Both the position numbers and the translations under genes were made by a program. From Dehalococcoidia bacterium LH_S1 (GTDB taxonomy: Bacteria; Chloroflexota; Dehalococcoidia; SZUA-161; SpSt-899), in assembly GCA_023660035.1 (NCBI GenBank), contig JAGXOF010000006.1:1-24047 (forward strand): a stretch of DNA of 24,047 nt, written 5' to 3'. Below the pieces are notes generated by a model. The model was not told the origin of the DNA. It did not search any database and saw only the letters and a list, made by a program, of their open reading frames with translations. Position 1 is the first letter of the stretch, and each line of letters begins with the position of its first letter. Positions 7,129 to 15,062 of the stretch are shown here, one piece after another.

Positions 7129-7578
7129 TTATTGCCTTGGTTTATATGCCCTTTTCCATGGGGATAGCTTATACGCGTTGTAGTTATTGATCGCTTCCAC
7201 GAGTCCCCTCTTAAACCATGTGCCGAAACCAGTTTCGGGCAATCCAAGATCCTCGGAGATATCTTTGGGCTGAATTGCCAGGGCTTGTTGTACTGTCTTT
7301 CCTTTGACTATCTCGGTAAGAGCGCTTCCGTAGGCTGAGATGAGCCCTCCCATAGTTGTAGCAAACCAGGATACCTTCTGGATTTTTCCGTTTCTGACCT
7401 TAACGTAGATCCAGAGCGTGGCTTTCCATACTTTTGAGGAGGCGCTGATTTCTCCCTCCCCGTCGTAATCCAGCATTATCTCCACGTTTTTGGGGCTATC
7501 CAGATACCTCCGAACTTGCTCGCTTTGAGCTTCTTCGATATCATAGACGCTGATTTGCCCTTGTGAAGCAGCGCTCAT
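7129..7578 (-). CDS. NifU_N/IscU-like protein without cysteines
   Basis: The 149-residue product resembles the IscU/NifU N-terminal scaffold fold. Near residues 71-113 it has WFATTMGGLISAYGSALTEI, VKGKTVQQALAIQPKDISED and LGLPE, matching the scaffold's conserved run with Gly-rich turn, GKTVEEA-like helix and LxxLP. In true scaffolds three Cys (with Asp) hold the iron-sulfur cluster. This protein has no Cys at all, so it cannot assemble a cluster in the usual way. Its ATG overlaps the upstream hydrolase stop (TGATG). It lies between the hydrolase and nnrE in the operon with two CooC-like ATPases, which suggests a metallocofactor-related accessory role, but that is inference. Confidence 0.7.
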   Translation of the reverse strand: MSAASQGQISVYDIEEAQSEQVRRYLDSPKNVEIMLDYDGEGEISASSKVWKATLWIYVKVRNGKIQKVSWFATTMGGLISAYGSALTEIVKGKTVQQALAIQPKDISEDLGLPETGFGTWFKRGLVEAINNYNAYKLSPWKRAYKPRQ

Positions 7579-8399
7579 CAGTCTGTCCTTTGTAAAAACT
7601 CACGGGCTGCGGACTCAAATGCTCCGGGATTGTCCAGGGGTACATCGTGGCCGGCGCCGTCTATATTAGCCAGCGAGCAGTGAGGTATCACATCGACCAT
7701 ATCCTGGGCGGTTTCATTGGTCAGGAGATCGCTCTCTGCACCATGGAGCAGAAGGGTGGGACAGGTTAGTTTATGGAGTTGATCCCACAGGAAATCCGGT
7801 GACTGCGGGTTGAGTTTCTCCAGCGCTCTATCATATTTAAATACCAGATTCCCTTTCCCATCCCGTGTGATGTTGTACTTAAGGTGGTGTTCAATGATCT
7901 CCTGGCCCTGCAGAGGGCTGCGCGTTTTGAGGAATTGAATGAGCTCATTCTCGTCCCTGAAGCTCTCAGGCTTGCTCTGGAGCTCCTTCCGCTTTCTTTC
8001 TGTCATGACGGGAGAGATCCTTGGGCCGATATCCACTATTACGAGTTTTGCCAGTTTTTCGGGATTCCATGCGGCGTATGTTACTCCAGTGATTCCCCCC
8101 ATTGAGTGCCCGATGAGGACGATGTTGTCCAGTCCCGATTCATTGACAAAAGCCTCAAGGTCGTGGAGGTACTCTTTGATGCTGTAGCTTTCCGCCCGGT
8201 CGCTGTCTCCGTGGCCTCTTTGGTCCACGGCTATGACGTGGTAGTCGGACCTCATACTTCTAGCGACGAAATCCCAATAGTGGGCATATCCCCCCACTCC
8301 GTGGAGCAGCACCATCGGTCTTGCGTTGCAGTTACCCTAGTCCAGATAGTGAATATTCAGGTTGTTAACCCTGATTTCCCTGTCTTCAAACGCGGCCAT
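7578..8399 (-). pseudogene. Alpha/beta hydrolase with an in-frame amber codon at codon 21
   Basis: From the ATG at 8399, which has a good ribosome site (GGAAGG), the frame reads MAAFEDREIRVNNLNIHYLD, then TAG (8337-8339), then GNCNARPMVLLHGVGGYAHY. Family members normally carry Trp in the corresponding Y-L-D-W-G motif, so TGG to TAG is the simplest explanation. The remaining 245 codons (from the Met at 8315) encode an intact-looking hydrolase: oxyanion HGVGG, nucleophile GHSMGG, acid region LLHGAESDLLT and final His in GAGHDVP. Translation from Met 8315 would give a protein that starts directly at the HG motif and loses the first strands. No ribosome site is evident for that restart. Substrate unknown. 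Confidence 0.8.
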
Positions 8400-8469
8400 T
8401 GTTTCCTTCCTTGTGATGTTGATCCTTTTTACCCTAGATGTTAATTTCACTGAATCCCGGGCAGCCGGT

Positions 8470-8997
8470 CTATAATTCCTTCAGAAGCTGAGAAAGCTTT
8501 CCATTGGCCTCATCTATCTCTTGAGCAATCTGTGTAAGGTTGTTGTAGAGTTGAGTATCTTTCAACTCTTGGGCTTCCTGAGTCCATTTTTTGAACTTGG
8601 CGCTGTCCTGGGTGTTATGATCAACCCACGATGAGAGGATGGATTTAAGCTTGCCCTTTTCATCGGTTGGGAATTTCTGGAGAACCTCATCGACCTTTGA
8701 ACGAATCGACTGTTCGGGAACAGCGCCGAGGAGTTCGTCGACCTTCTCCCCGCCTGCAAAGAACATCTGCATGGGGATACTCATGATCTGATATTGCATC
8801 GCTGTTTGTGGGTTCTCGTCAACGTTCATCTTACAGAACTTGAAATCCTGGTATTCCTCTGAGAGCTTGTCATAGATGGGTGATACCATTTTGCATGGCC
8901 CACACCAGGGTGCCCAGAAATCCACCTCAGTTGGAGCATCAGATTTCATGACCTCTTCTTCAAAGGTCTTATCGCTGACTTCCACTACATTACTCAT
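8470..8997 (-). CDS. Thioredoxin with a long helical C-terminal extension
   Basis: Residues 1-108 form a thioredoxin domain with active site WCGPC (31-35) and the cis-Pro loop MSIPMQMFF (around Pro 75). The protein should exchange disulfides in the cytosol, probably reduced by the TrxB encoded upstream at 11014-11934. Residues 109-175 are an extra, charged, helix-forming tail (KLKSILSSWVDH, then repeats rich in Gln, Glu, Asn and Leu) not found in ordinary thioredoxins of about 105-110 residues. The start follows AGGAGGT, whose last bases are the stop codon of the damaged HAD gene. It lies between CooC and the hydrolase in the long operon. The tail may bind a partner; its role is unknown. Confidence 0.93.
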   Translation of the reverse strand: MSNVVEVSDKTFEEEVMKSDAPTEVDFWAPWCGPCKMVSPIYDKLSEEYQDFKFCKMNVDENPQTAMQYQIMSIPMQMFFAGGEKVDELLGAVPEQSIRSKVDEVLQKFPTDEKGKLKSILSSWVDHNTQDSAKFKKWTQEAQELKDTQLYNNLTQIAQEIDEANGKLSQLLKEL

Positions 8998-8998
8998 A

Positions 8999-9397
8999 CT
9001 ACCTCCTTTTTATAATTAAGTCTAATATGCCCAACAATTCGGGCATATAGCTTATCGTAAAGTTAGATCTCTTCTCCTCAGTGTCAATTGAATCCCTGTA
9101 GCGATCATTCCATTTAAACCAGATACTTTTCATCCCCATCCTGTTTGCTCCCCCAATATCCGCATCGACCCTGTTCCCCACCATTCTCGTGTCTTCATCT
9201 CCCCCCTTTAACTTAGATAATGCGAGCTGGAATATTTCTCTGGCTGGCTTTTCTATTCCCGCTTCCTCGGAGCTTATTATGGTATCGAAATAATCGTTCC
9301 AATTTACAATTTTTGATGATGTTTCTGATACCGATACTCTCCCCAGCGCAATTATAGCAGTTTTGTATCCCAGGTCAAAGCATATGGCCTCGATCAT
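8999..9397 (-). pseudogene. HAD-like hydrolase missing motif I aspartate and cap domain
   Basis: The 132-codon frame begins MIEAICFDLGYKTAIIALGR: the first strand of a HAD hydrolase (ICFDLG, normally followed by x-x-T-L) is joined directly to what looks like the motif II strand. The rest is recognisable: IEKPAREIF (motif III Lys 50) and VGNRVDADIGGANRMGMKSI (motif IV, residues 73-92). The second Asp of the DxDxT nucleophile motif and the whole cap, roughly 80 residues, are absent. It is most likely an in-frame internal deletion, making an inactive protein. Its ATG overlaps the CooC stop (ATGA) and its stop lies in the thioredoxin ribosome site, so the frame may be kept for translational coupling. 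Confidence 0.7.
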
Positions 9398-10176
9398 GGA
9401 TTGGATAAAAGCCTTTCCATTTCCTGTTGTATCTCCTGCACGTTCTTTACTGCCTGTGGAACTCTTTCGTATACATTTAGCCCTTCGGCGTCGGCTTTAA
9501 CAATATCCTCGTTGTAGTCCAGGAAGCCCGGTATAGGGAATCCAGGGAGATTATCCTTGATAAACTGACGCTCGGACTCGTTTCGGGTTTTGCATCCTAC
9601 AGCGTAACAGTTATGAATATTGAGCCCTTCGGCCAGTTTTTTGACCGATCTGGCGGTTTGCAGGCTTCGCTGCCCTGGCTCCACCACGATCAGGAATGCA
9701 TCCACACCCTGGGCTGTACCTCTGCCAAGGTGTTCTACCCCTGCGTCCATATCCAGGATTACCACCTCATCGCGGCGTAATACAAGATGCATTAACAGTG
9801 CTTTGAGCATGGCGCTTTCCGGGCAAACGCAGCCGGCAAGGGGGCCTTTGACGGTGCCCATTACCAGGAGCTTTATCCCATTGCGTTCAATTGAGAAACG
9901 GTCCGGGATGTCACTTACCTCGGGATTAAGCTTGAAGTTGCCCCCGATGGTGCCGGGCTGTGCGCCGGTCCTTTCGTAGATGAGGTCCTGTAGCTCGATT
10001 ATTGGAGTTATGTTGTCTGCTTCCTCTGGAGATATGCCCAGTGCCAGAGCCAGATTGGCGTCAGGGTTGGCATCTATTGCTATCACGTTGTAGCCTGCAT
10101 CAGCGTATGCCATCGCCATCAGGCTGGCCAGGGTGGTTTTCCCCACCCCTCCCTTCCCCGAAGTAGCTATCTTCAT
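9394..10176 (-). CDS. cooC: CooC-type nickel-insertion ATPase
   Basis: This 260-residue P-loop ATPase has the deviant Walker A GKGGVGKTT (residues 7-15) with signature Lys 8, the AIDANPDANLALALGI stretch (33-48), the CooC metal motif GCVCPE (Cys 116 and 118) and VVILDMDAGVEHLGRG (138-153). In CooC proteins the paired cysteines of a dimer bind Ni or Zn, and ATP hydrolysis drives nickel insertion into carbon monoxide dehydrogenase. The start has GGGAGG upstream. It lies 16 bases after the TauE/SafE gene. No CO dehydrogenase gene is in the window, so the client is encoded elsewhere. The other CooC-like gene at 5653-6432 is a divergent paralogue. Confidence 0.95.
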   Translation of the reverse strand: MKIATSGKGGVGKTTLASLMAMAYADAGYNVIAIDANPDANLALALGISPEEADNITPIIELQDLIYERTGAQPGTIGGNFKLNPEVSDIPDRFSIERNGIKLLVMGTVKGPLAGCVCPESAMLKALLMHLVLRRDEVVILDMDAGVEHLGRGTAQGVDAFLIVVEPGQRSLQTARSVKKLAEGLNIHNCYAVGCKTRNESERQFIKDNLPGFPIPGFLDYNEDIVKADAEGLNVYERVPQAVKNVQEIQQEMERLLSNP

Positions 10177-10192
10177 CGATTCCTCCCATTAA

Positions 10193-10951
10193 TTATGCAA
10201 GTATAATATCGTGAACTATCAGTGCTGCTGCAATACAAACCAATACGATACCGAATATAAACCGTACCGATCGGGATTGCAGTTTTCCTGCCATTATGCG
10301 CGATCCTGTCTGACTACCTGCGATCACGGCAACTATATACAATGCCCAGATAAGCCAATCCGGTTTGGCTGCCATGGCAAGATGGGCTAGGAAGCCGCTG
10401 AGTGCTGCCACGGTGATTGTCAAGGCTGAGGTAGCGGCAGCTCTTCTAGCATCAATTCCTCCAATGTGCAGTGTGGGCATAACAAAGGCTCCTCCCCCAC
10501 GGCCGAGGAGTCCGACTATAAATCCCAATATTCCGCCTGCTGGAATTGAAAGCGTCATGAGCTTGCCTCTAGTCAGTTTTTCTCCCTTTGGTTTCCATCC
10601 TGAAATCATGAGCGCTGCTGCAGCTATGGTGAATAGTGCAAAATAAAGAACGAGTTCCTTTGTTGATAGACCAACATTTATTCGGGCCCCTACAGGGGCA
10701 AATATGGCCATGGATCCACCAAGCACCAGGGCGACTTTCCATTCCACAAGACGTTTGCTCAGATACGTTATAGAAGCTGATGCAGTGCTAACCACATTGA
10801 GAAGGAGAGCCAGTGGAATCGCCTCTGTTTTGAGATCCATTCCCAACCAGAATAGTATTGGGACGTATACCTGAGCACCACCCATACCCAACATAGAAAA
10901 TAGGAAAGGGATGAAGAAAAAGAGAAGTGGAGCTACATAAATGCTGTCCAA
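10193..10951 (-). CDS. TauE/SafE-family membrane permease
   Basis: The 252-residue protein has about eight hydrophobic segments and the two related TauE motifs, SMLGMGGAQVYVPIL (about residues 19-33) and GLLGRGGGAFVMPTL in the second half. Family members export sulfite, sulfonates or other small anions, or take up sulfur compounds; the substrate cannot be told here. The start is TTG at 10951. Upstream in the same frame is a stop, and GGAGG is rather far away, so the exact start is uncertain. It stands between trxB and cooC on the same strand, suggesting a link with sulfur or redox metabolism. Confidence 0.9.
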   Translation of the reverse strand: MDSIYVAPLLFFFIPFLFSMLGMGGAQVYVPILFWLGMDLKTEAIPLALLLNVVSTASASITYLSKRLVEWKVALVLGGSMAIFAPVGARINVGLSTKELVLYFALFTIAAAALMISGWKPKGEKLTRGKLMTLSIPAGGILGFIVGLLGRGGGAFVMPTLHIGGIDARRAAATSALTITVAALSGFLAHLAMAAKPDWLIWALYIVAVIAGSQTGSRIMAGKLQSRSVRFIFGIVLVCIAAALIVHDIILA

Positions 10952-11013
10952 TCCCGCACCTGCTTCAGTCCTGCCTCCTTAACCGAATGAATAAGCCCGA
11001 GGGTGCTTTTGCT

Positions 11014-11934
11014 TTAGCGGCCTTTTTCCTGAAGGTACTTCATAACGGAGTTGGCTGCGGTTGCCCCGTCACCGACTGCGGTGGCTATCTGGCGTGGTGA
11101 ATCGCTCCGCGCATCGCCAGCAGCGAAGATTCCCGGGGCCGAGGTTGCCATAGCTTCGTCCGTACTTATGGCACCGCCGTTATCGACTTCAACGGCTCCG
11201 ACAAGGGACTGGGTATTGGGTATAATCCCTATTGCCACAAATAACCCGTTTACTTGCAAACTGGAGAGCTCTTTCGTTTTCACATCCCGCAGTTTGATTT
11301 CCTGTACCAAGCTATCTCCCACGATTTCCTCCACGACCGCGTTCCATATGCACTCAAGCTTGGGTTCATTAAAAGCACGGTGTTGGAGAACCTGGCTTGC
11401 TCGCAACTGGTCCCGGCGGTGAATCACGTACACCATGCTGGCGTGCTGACTCAACTCAAGAGCATCGGTGATGGCAGTGTCACCTCCTCCCACTACCGCT
11501 ACTACCTTGTTACGGAAAAAGAAACCATCGCACGTTGCGCAATAGGAAACTCCGCGACCACTGAATTCTTCCTCGCCGGGAGCACCGAGCTTGCGGTATT
11601 CCGAGCCAGGGGCAAGTACTACAGCTTCAGCTTCAAAGTTGCCCTCAGAGGTTGATACCGTGTGAGGCGGTCCGGGATTGATGGCGGCGACCTCAATTGT
11701 CTTCGATTCCAGCCCGTACTTGGTCGCCTGCTGGTGCATTAGTAGTCCCAGCTCAGCCCCGGATATTCCTTCTACGAAGCCGGGGTAATTCTCTACGTGG
11801 CTAGTGTTGATCATCTGTCCGCCAAAAGCACCTCTCTCGAGCAGGAGGCTTTTGAATCCTGCCCGCGCGGTGTAGAGCCCTGCAGTGATTCCAGCAGGAC
11901 CACCACCAACAATGATTACCTGATATCCGCCCAT
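11014..11934 (-). CDS. trxB: Thioredoxin reductase
   Basis: This 306-residue flavoprotein passes electrons from a pyridine nucleotide through FAD to thioredoxin. It shows the FAD motif GGGPAGITAGLYTARAG (10-26), the redox-active CATC (Cys 132 and 135), the nucleotide-binding GGGDTA (149-154) with HRR (172-174) favouring NADPH, and AAGDARSDSPRQIATAVGDG near the end. Length is standard. The ATG follows GGAGGTAACC. The likely partner is the thioredoxin three genes downstream. It follows the ferredoxin gene after a gap of about 170 bases. Confidence 0.97.
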   Translation of the reverse strand: MGGYQVIIVGGGPAGITAGLYTARAGFKSLLLERGAFGGQMINTSHVENYPGFVEGISGAELGLLMHQQATKYGLESKTIEVAAINPGPPHTVSTSEGNFEAEAVVLAPGSEYRKLGAPGEEEFSGRGVSYCATCDGFFFRNKVVAVVGGGDTAITDALELSQHASMVYVIHRRDQLRASQVLQHRAFNEPKLECIWNAVVEEIVGDSLVQEIKLRDVKTKELSSLQVNGLFVAIGIIPNTQSLVGAVEVDNGGAISTDEAMATSAPGIFAAGDARSDSPRQIATAVGDGATAANSVMKYLQEKGR

Positions 11935-12103
11935 TGGTTACCTCCTATATCTACTGATCCACCTGTTTATTGGTTTTCTCAGTTATTGAATCTCTCCCCT
12001 CTTCTGAAGATGTTCCATAACCGCTTTGCGGGAGTGGTTCCCTCTGCGTTTAATTACTACAGTGAACACACCCCCGCTGCTTATTTGTTTGTCTTGAATG
12101 TCT

Positions 12104-12370
12104 CTACGTTACCTCCGGAGTTTCACTCGGATGAAGCTTCTTCCACTTCTCGAGGAGCTGGTCTCTGCTCTCTTCGTGGTCCGGATCAGGTATGCTGGCC
12201 TCTACGGGGCATACCTCTGCACATTGGGGAGAATCGAACCAGCCTACACATTCAGTGCACTTATTGGGGTCGATTACATAGATATCCTCCCCTTCCGATA
12301 TCGCGCCATTCTTGCATTCGTCCTCGCAGGCCCCGCAGCTGATACACTCATCTGTGATCTTGTAAGCCAT
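12104..12370 (-). CDS. Two-cluster 4Fe-4S ferredoxin (YfhL-like)
   Basis: The small acidic protein of 88 residues has cluster motif one C-x2-C-x2-C-x3-C (Cys 9, 12, 15 and 19) and an atypical second motif C-x2-C-x8-C-x3-C-P (Cys 38, 41, 50 and 54). The wider second spacing is characteristic of YfhL/Alvin-type ferredoxins, which have low-potential clusters. A helical tail of about 30 residues follows. It probably donates electrons to enzymes such as the RACo-type activator. It has its own strong promoter (12408-12436) and an AAGGAGGT ribosome site. Confidence 0.95.
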   Translation of the reverse strand: MAYKITDECISCGACEDECKNGAISEGEDIYVIDPNKCTECVGWFDSPQCAEVCPVEASIPDPDHEESRDQLLEKWKKLHPSETPEVT

Positions 12371-12407
12371 TCAGTAGAACCTCCTTTAAGAATTATTTGC
12401 ACTATAT

Positions 12408-12436
12408 ATTCTAATAGCTGTCTTCCCTAATGACAA
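12408..12436 (-). promoter_or_regulatory. Promoter of the ferredoxin gene
   Basis: On the minus strand TTGTCA (12431-12436) and TAGAAT (12408-12413) are separated by 17 bases, each with five of six consensus bases. A leader of about 30 bases then leads to AAGGAGGT and the ATG at 12370. It lies in the gap after the 199-aa gene, so the ferredoxin and downstream genes can be transcribed separately from the upstream genes. Confidence 0.7.
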
Positions 12437-12474
12437 GTCTGTTACGTTTTGGACTACTTTTATCCTGCGTTATT

Positions 12475-13074
12475 TCATGGTGCGGTCCAGTAGAGAGATG
12501 GGTTTATCTCGTAGTGGGGAGTACCTCTGAACAGGGACCTCCTGCTATATGTGCTCATTATGCCGCATTGGACGAGTTCATCAATGAGCTTGTGAAATTG
12601 GAAGCTTATGCCCAGCTCGCCTCCTAGTGGCTTCATTACCTCTAGTGATATCCGGTAGTCAGGCGATATAGTCTTTAACATACTGAGATAGTTCAGCACC
12701 TTGGAAATGTTGGGCTCGCCGGCCTCCCTCAAGCATTGGCCCCCAGCTGTTTCAGGCTCCCACTTGCCTTCTTCCTCAGCCATGTCTACGAGAAGATGTA
12801 CAACCTTGGGCATGTGGTAGGTCTCATGCTCATCGCATGTTATAATCCTGTCTTCCCATGCAGGAGCTGTGCCCAGTGGCACTATCATTCTATCCTGTGC
12901 AGCGATGAGAATTATGTCCTCTTTTGTTGCGGGGTTGAGGTCTATATCGGCATAGTTTAAACTGCTACTTTGATGGGCTTGATGGAGGAGACTGGCAATA
13001 TGGGGGGCTTCTTCCGAGAATCGCTTGCTCAAGACGTCGATGAGTTTGCTTTTTCCTTCCGTTTCATTCTGCAT
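12475..13074 (-). CDS. 199-aa protein of unknown function
   Basis: I do not recognise this family. The product is soluble and acidic in its first half, without signal peptide. It contains IASLLHQAHQS (about 27-37), a strand-rich middle with DRMIVPLGTAPAWEDR and ITCDEHETYHMPKVVHLLVD (about residues 78-97), and a C-terminal part (ELGISFQFHKLIDELVQCGI...RSLFRGTPHYEINPSL) that resembles a winged-helix or segregation-type fold by eye. The single Cys-x-x-x-His cluster (CDEHETYH) could bind a metal. It lies between the RACo-like gene and the ferredoxin gene on the same strand, 80 bases after the former. A reasonable start with GGAAG upstream is at 13074. Confidence 0.75.
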   Translation of the reverse strand: MQNETEGKSKLIDVLSKRFSEEAPHIASLLHQAHQSSSLNYADIDLNPATKEDIILIAAQDRMIVPLGTAPAWEDRIITCDEHETYHMPKVVHLLVDMAEEEGKWEPETAGGQCLREAGEPNISKVLNYLSMLKTISPDYRISLEVMKPLGGELGISFQFHKLIDELVQCGIMSTYSRRSLFRGTPHYEINPSLYWTAP

Positions 13075-13154
13075 GACCGCACTTCCTTAAAAGCATTTTA
13101 GGCTATCTATGCTCCGTCTTCGGTGAATGCTCATTGATTCCTAGGACCACTTTG

Positions 13155-15062
13155 CTATTTTTCTCCTACCTTTTGAGGTGCGGGGAAGATCATGGCGCGA
13201 ACGAATTCCGTTTGGAAGTCTGATTCGAGACTCAGCTCCATGTATTCTATCCGCCGGGCGATGTCAGCCGCTTCGCGCCGTTTGTCGGTATTTACGAGTG
13301 CCAGGCGTGCACCTTCTCCAGCCGCATTGCCTGTTGAGTATACCGCTTCCGCATCGACATCGGGGAATAGCCCCATATCCAGAGCATTTTGCCTGTCGAT
13401 GTGGAGTCCAAATGAACCGGCCAGGATTACCTTGTCCACATTCTCTATGTCCAGTTGCCTCATCAGCAGGTTGGCGCCTGAGAGCAGTGCTCCTTTTCCC
13501 AGTTGCATCGAGCGGATATCGTTCTGACAAACCGTGATGTCACGGCCCAGATCAGTTTCGTCCGCCCAGGCGATGACGAACTCGGCCTCCTTCTTATTAT
13601 ACAGCATCCTGGGATTGGAGATGTTCTTGATGAATGCACCTCGACGATTTATGATGCCCGCGTGCAGCATCTCGGCGGTGGCATCGATTATGGCGGAACC
13701 GCATATGCCTGTGGCTTTGACCGCAGGGGCCTGATCGCTCCAGCGGTCATCTCCCACTACCTTAAATCTCACTTCGCGGCTATCGGGGTCGATTTTTATG
13801 CTCTCGATTGCCCCTCTGGCTGCTCTCATTCCGAACTTGATATGTGCGCCTTCAAAAGCCGGCCCGGTAGCACATGAAGCGGAAACGAGCTTTTTCCTGT
13901 TGCCCAGAACCAGCTCGCCGTTTGTTCCGACATCGATAACCAGCATCATGTCATCCTGGTTGTAGGGCTCCTCGGCAATGACCACCGCTACGTTGTCTGC
14001 TCCTACAAAACCTGCCTCAACTGGCAGGGCGTGTACATTGGCTCCCGGGCATATTGACAGTCCAAAGTCCCGGGCATTTATATCCATTGGGCTCTGGAGG
14101 ACGGGAGTGAAGGGGGATGATCCCAGATGCTGGGGGTCAAGATTGAGGAAGATATGATGCATGGCAGTATTTCCCACTATCGTGGCGTCAATGATATCCT
14201 CTCCAGCGATGTTTGCTTCCTGAGATACGGCCTGTACAAGCTCGTTTAATGAATCAAAGAGACAGCTCCTCAGCTCATTCAGCCCTTCTTGATTACGGAT
14301 GGTGCGGGTAATGCGGGAAATTACGTCCTCGCCATAACTTATCTGAGGATTGCTCCTGGCTTCAGTGGCGACGACCTCCCCCGTGGGCAGGTCACACAGG
14401 TAGCCGGCCAGCGTTGTGGTGCCTACATCAAGGGCTAACCCGAAGGCTTTTTCCGCCAGCCCGGACTCTATCCTTATGACCCTTTTCTCCATAAATAATG
14501 TAAGGGTAACTTTCCAATTGCCGCTGCGTAGAGCCTTTGGCAGTGCTGCCAGTGCCTCATGGTCGATAGTCAGATCTTTTAGGGCAAAATGCTCTTTCAG
14601 CACTCCGGAGACCCTTTCCCAGTCTCCCTGGGAGTGCCCAAGCTGAGGCTTGGGGACTTCGAGGTATAGTTTCCTTACCGCGGGCTTGAGGGTAACAGCC
14701 TTCTGTATAGCGGTCTTACTGATCACTTCATGGCTGACCTGGGTTTCAGGAGGGACCTCGACGGTCAGGGCGCCAAGAACCTGGGTAGCGCATGCCAGAC
14801 GGTAACCCTCCGAGATGGCATCCTCACCGAGAAGCCCCTTCTCTTTTTCAGTGGGAGGTGAGACCTTCTCCTGGCCCTTCTTGGATTTATAATAGCCATG
14901 CTGGTCCAGAACCTTTACTTTACACTTCCCGCATGTCTGGTGCCCCCCGCAGGTACTCTGCAGCCCCACTCCCAGCTTTCTCGCTGCCTCCATGATTGTT
15001 TTGCCCTCTTGAATATTCCCCCGATTTCCAGCGGGCTGAAATATTACTGAATGCTTTGCCAT
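13155..15062 (-). CDS. RACo-type ASKHA ATPase, reductive activator of corrinoid proteins
   Basis: This 635-residue protein joins a plant-type 2Fe-2S ferredoxin domain (Cys 38, 44, 47 and 91) to a linker and a large ASKHA ATPase core (DUF4445). Core motifs seen are LALDVGTTTLAGYL (about 209-222), VGNTAMHH, VIDVGTNGELVLG, GICGSAIIDATAEM and ILAGSFGLH. In acetogens and methanogens such proteins use ATP to drive an electron onto inactive Co(II) corrinoid of the corrinoid iron-sulfur protein or methyltransferase partner. The ATG overlaps the stop of the MTH1187-type gene by one base (TAATG). No corrinoid protein is encoded in the window, so the client is unknown. Length is near that of RACo proteins. 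Confidence 0.92.
   Translation of the reverse strand: MAKHSVIFQPAGNRGNIQEGKTIMEAARKLGVGLQSTCGGHQTCGKCKVKVLDQHGYYKSKKGQEKVSPPTEKEKGLLGEDAISEGYRLACATQVLGALTVEVPPETQVSHEVISKTAIQKAVTLKPAVRKLYLEVPKPQLGHSQGDWERVSGVLKEHFALKDLTIDHEALAALPKALRSGNWKVTLTLFMEKRVIRIESGLAEKAFGLALDVGTTTLAGYLCDLPTGEVVATEARSNPQISYGEDVISRITRTIRNQEGLNELRSCLFDSLNELVQAVSQEANIAGEDIIDATIVGNTAMHHIFLNLDPQHLGSSPFTPVLQSPMDINARDFGLSICPGANVHALPVEAGFVGADNVAVVIAEEPYNQDDMMLVIDVGTNGELVLGNRKKLVSASCATGPAFEGAHIKFGMRAARGAIESIKIDPDSREVRFKVVGDDRWSDQAPAVKATGICGSAIIDATAEMLHAGIINRRGAFIKNISNPRMLYNKKEAEFVIAWADETDLGRDITVCQNDIRSMQLGKGALLSGANLLMRQLDIENVDKVILAGSFGLHIDRQNALDMGLFPDVDAEAVYSTGNAAGEGARLALVNTDKRREAADIARRIEYMELSLESDFQTEFVRAMIFPAPQKVGEK

Noticed and set aside
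8337..8339. Two in-frame amber codons (here and 21492-21494) as a sign of pyrrolysine or amber recoding
   Set aside because: TAG is used as an ordinary stop by nnrE, feoB and the serine recombinase here. Neither affected gene is a methylamine methyltransferase, and one of them also has an internal deletion. No pyl genes are in the window.
12021..12030. Small hairpin CCGC-TT-GCGG-like element downstream of the ferredoxin gene
   Set aside because: The stem is four bases with no U-run following, so it is not a convincing terminator.
11983..12069. Minus-strand frame of 28 codons starting at GTG 12069, in the gap before trxB, with a tail VMEHLQKRG resembling the TrxB end VMKYLQEKG
   Set aside because: Similarity covers only about nine residues, and the preceding sequence does not match TrxB. 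It could be a relic of a second trxB tail, but this is too weak to call.
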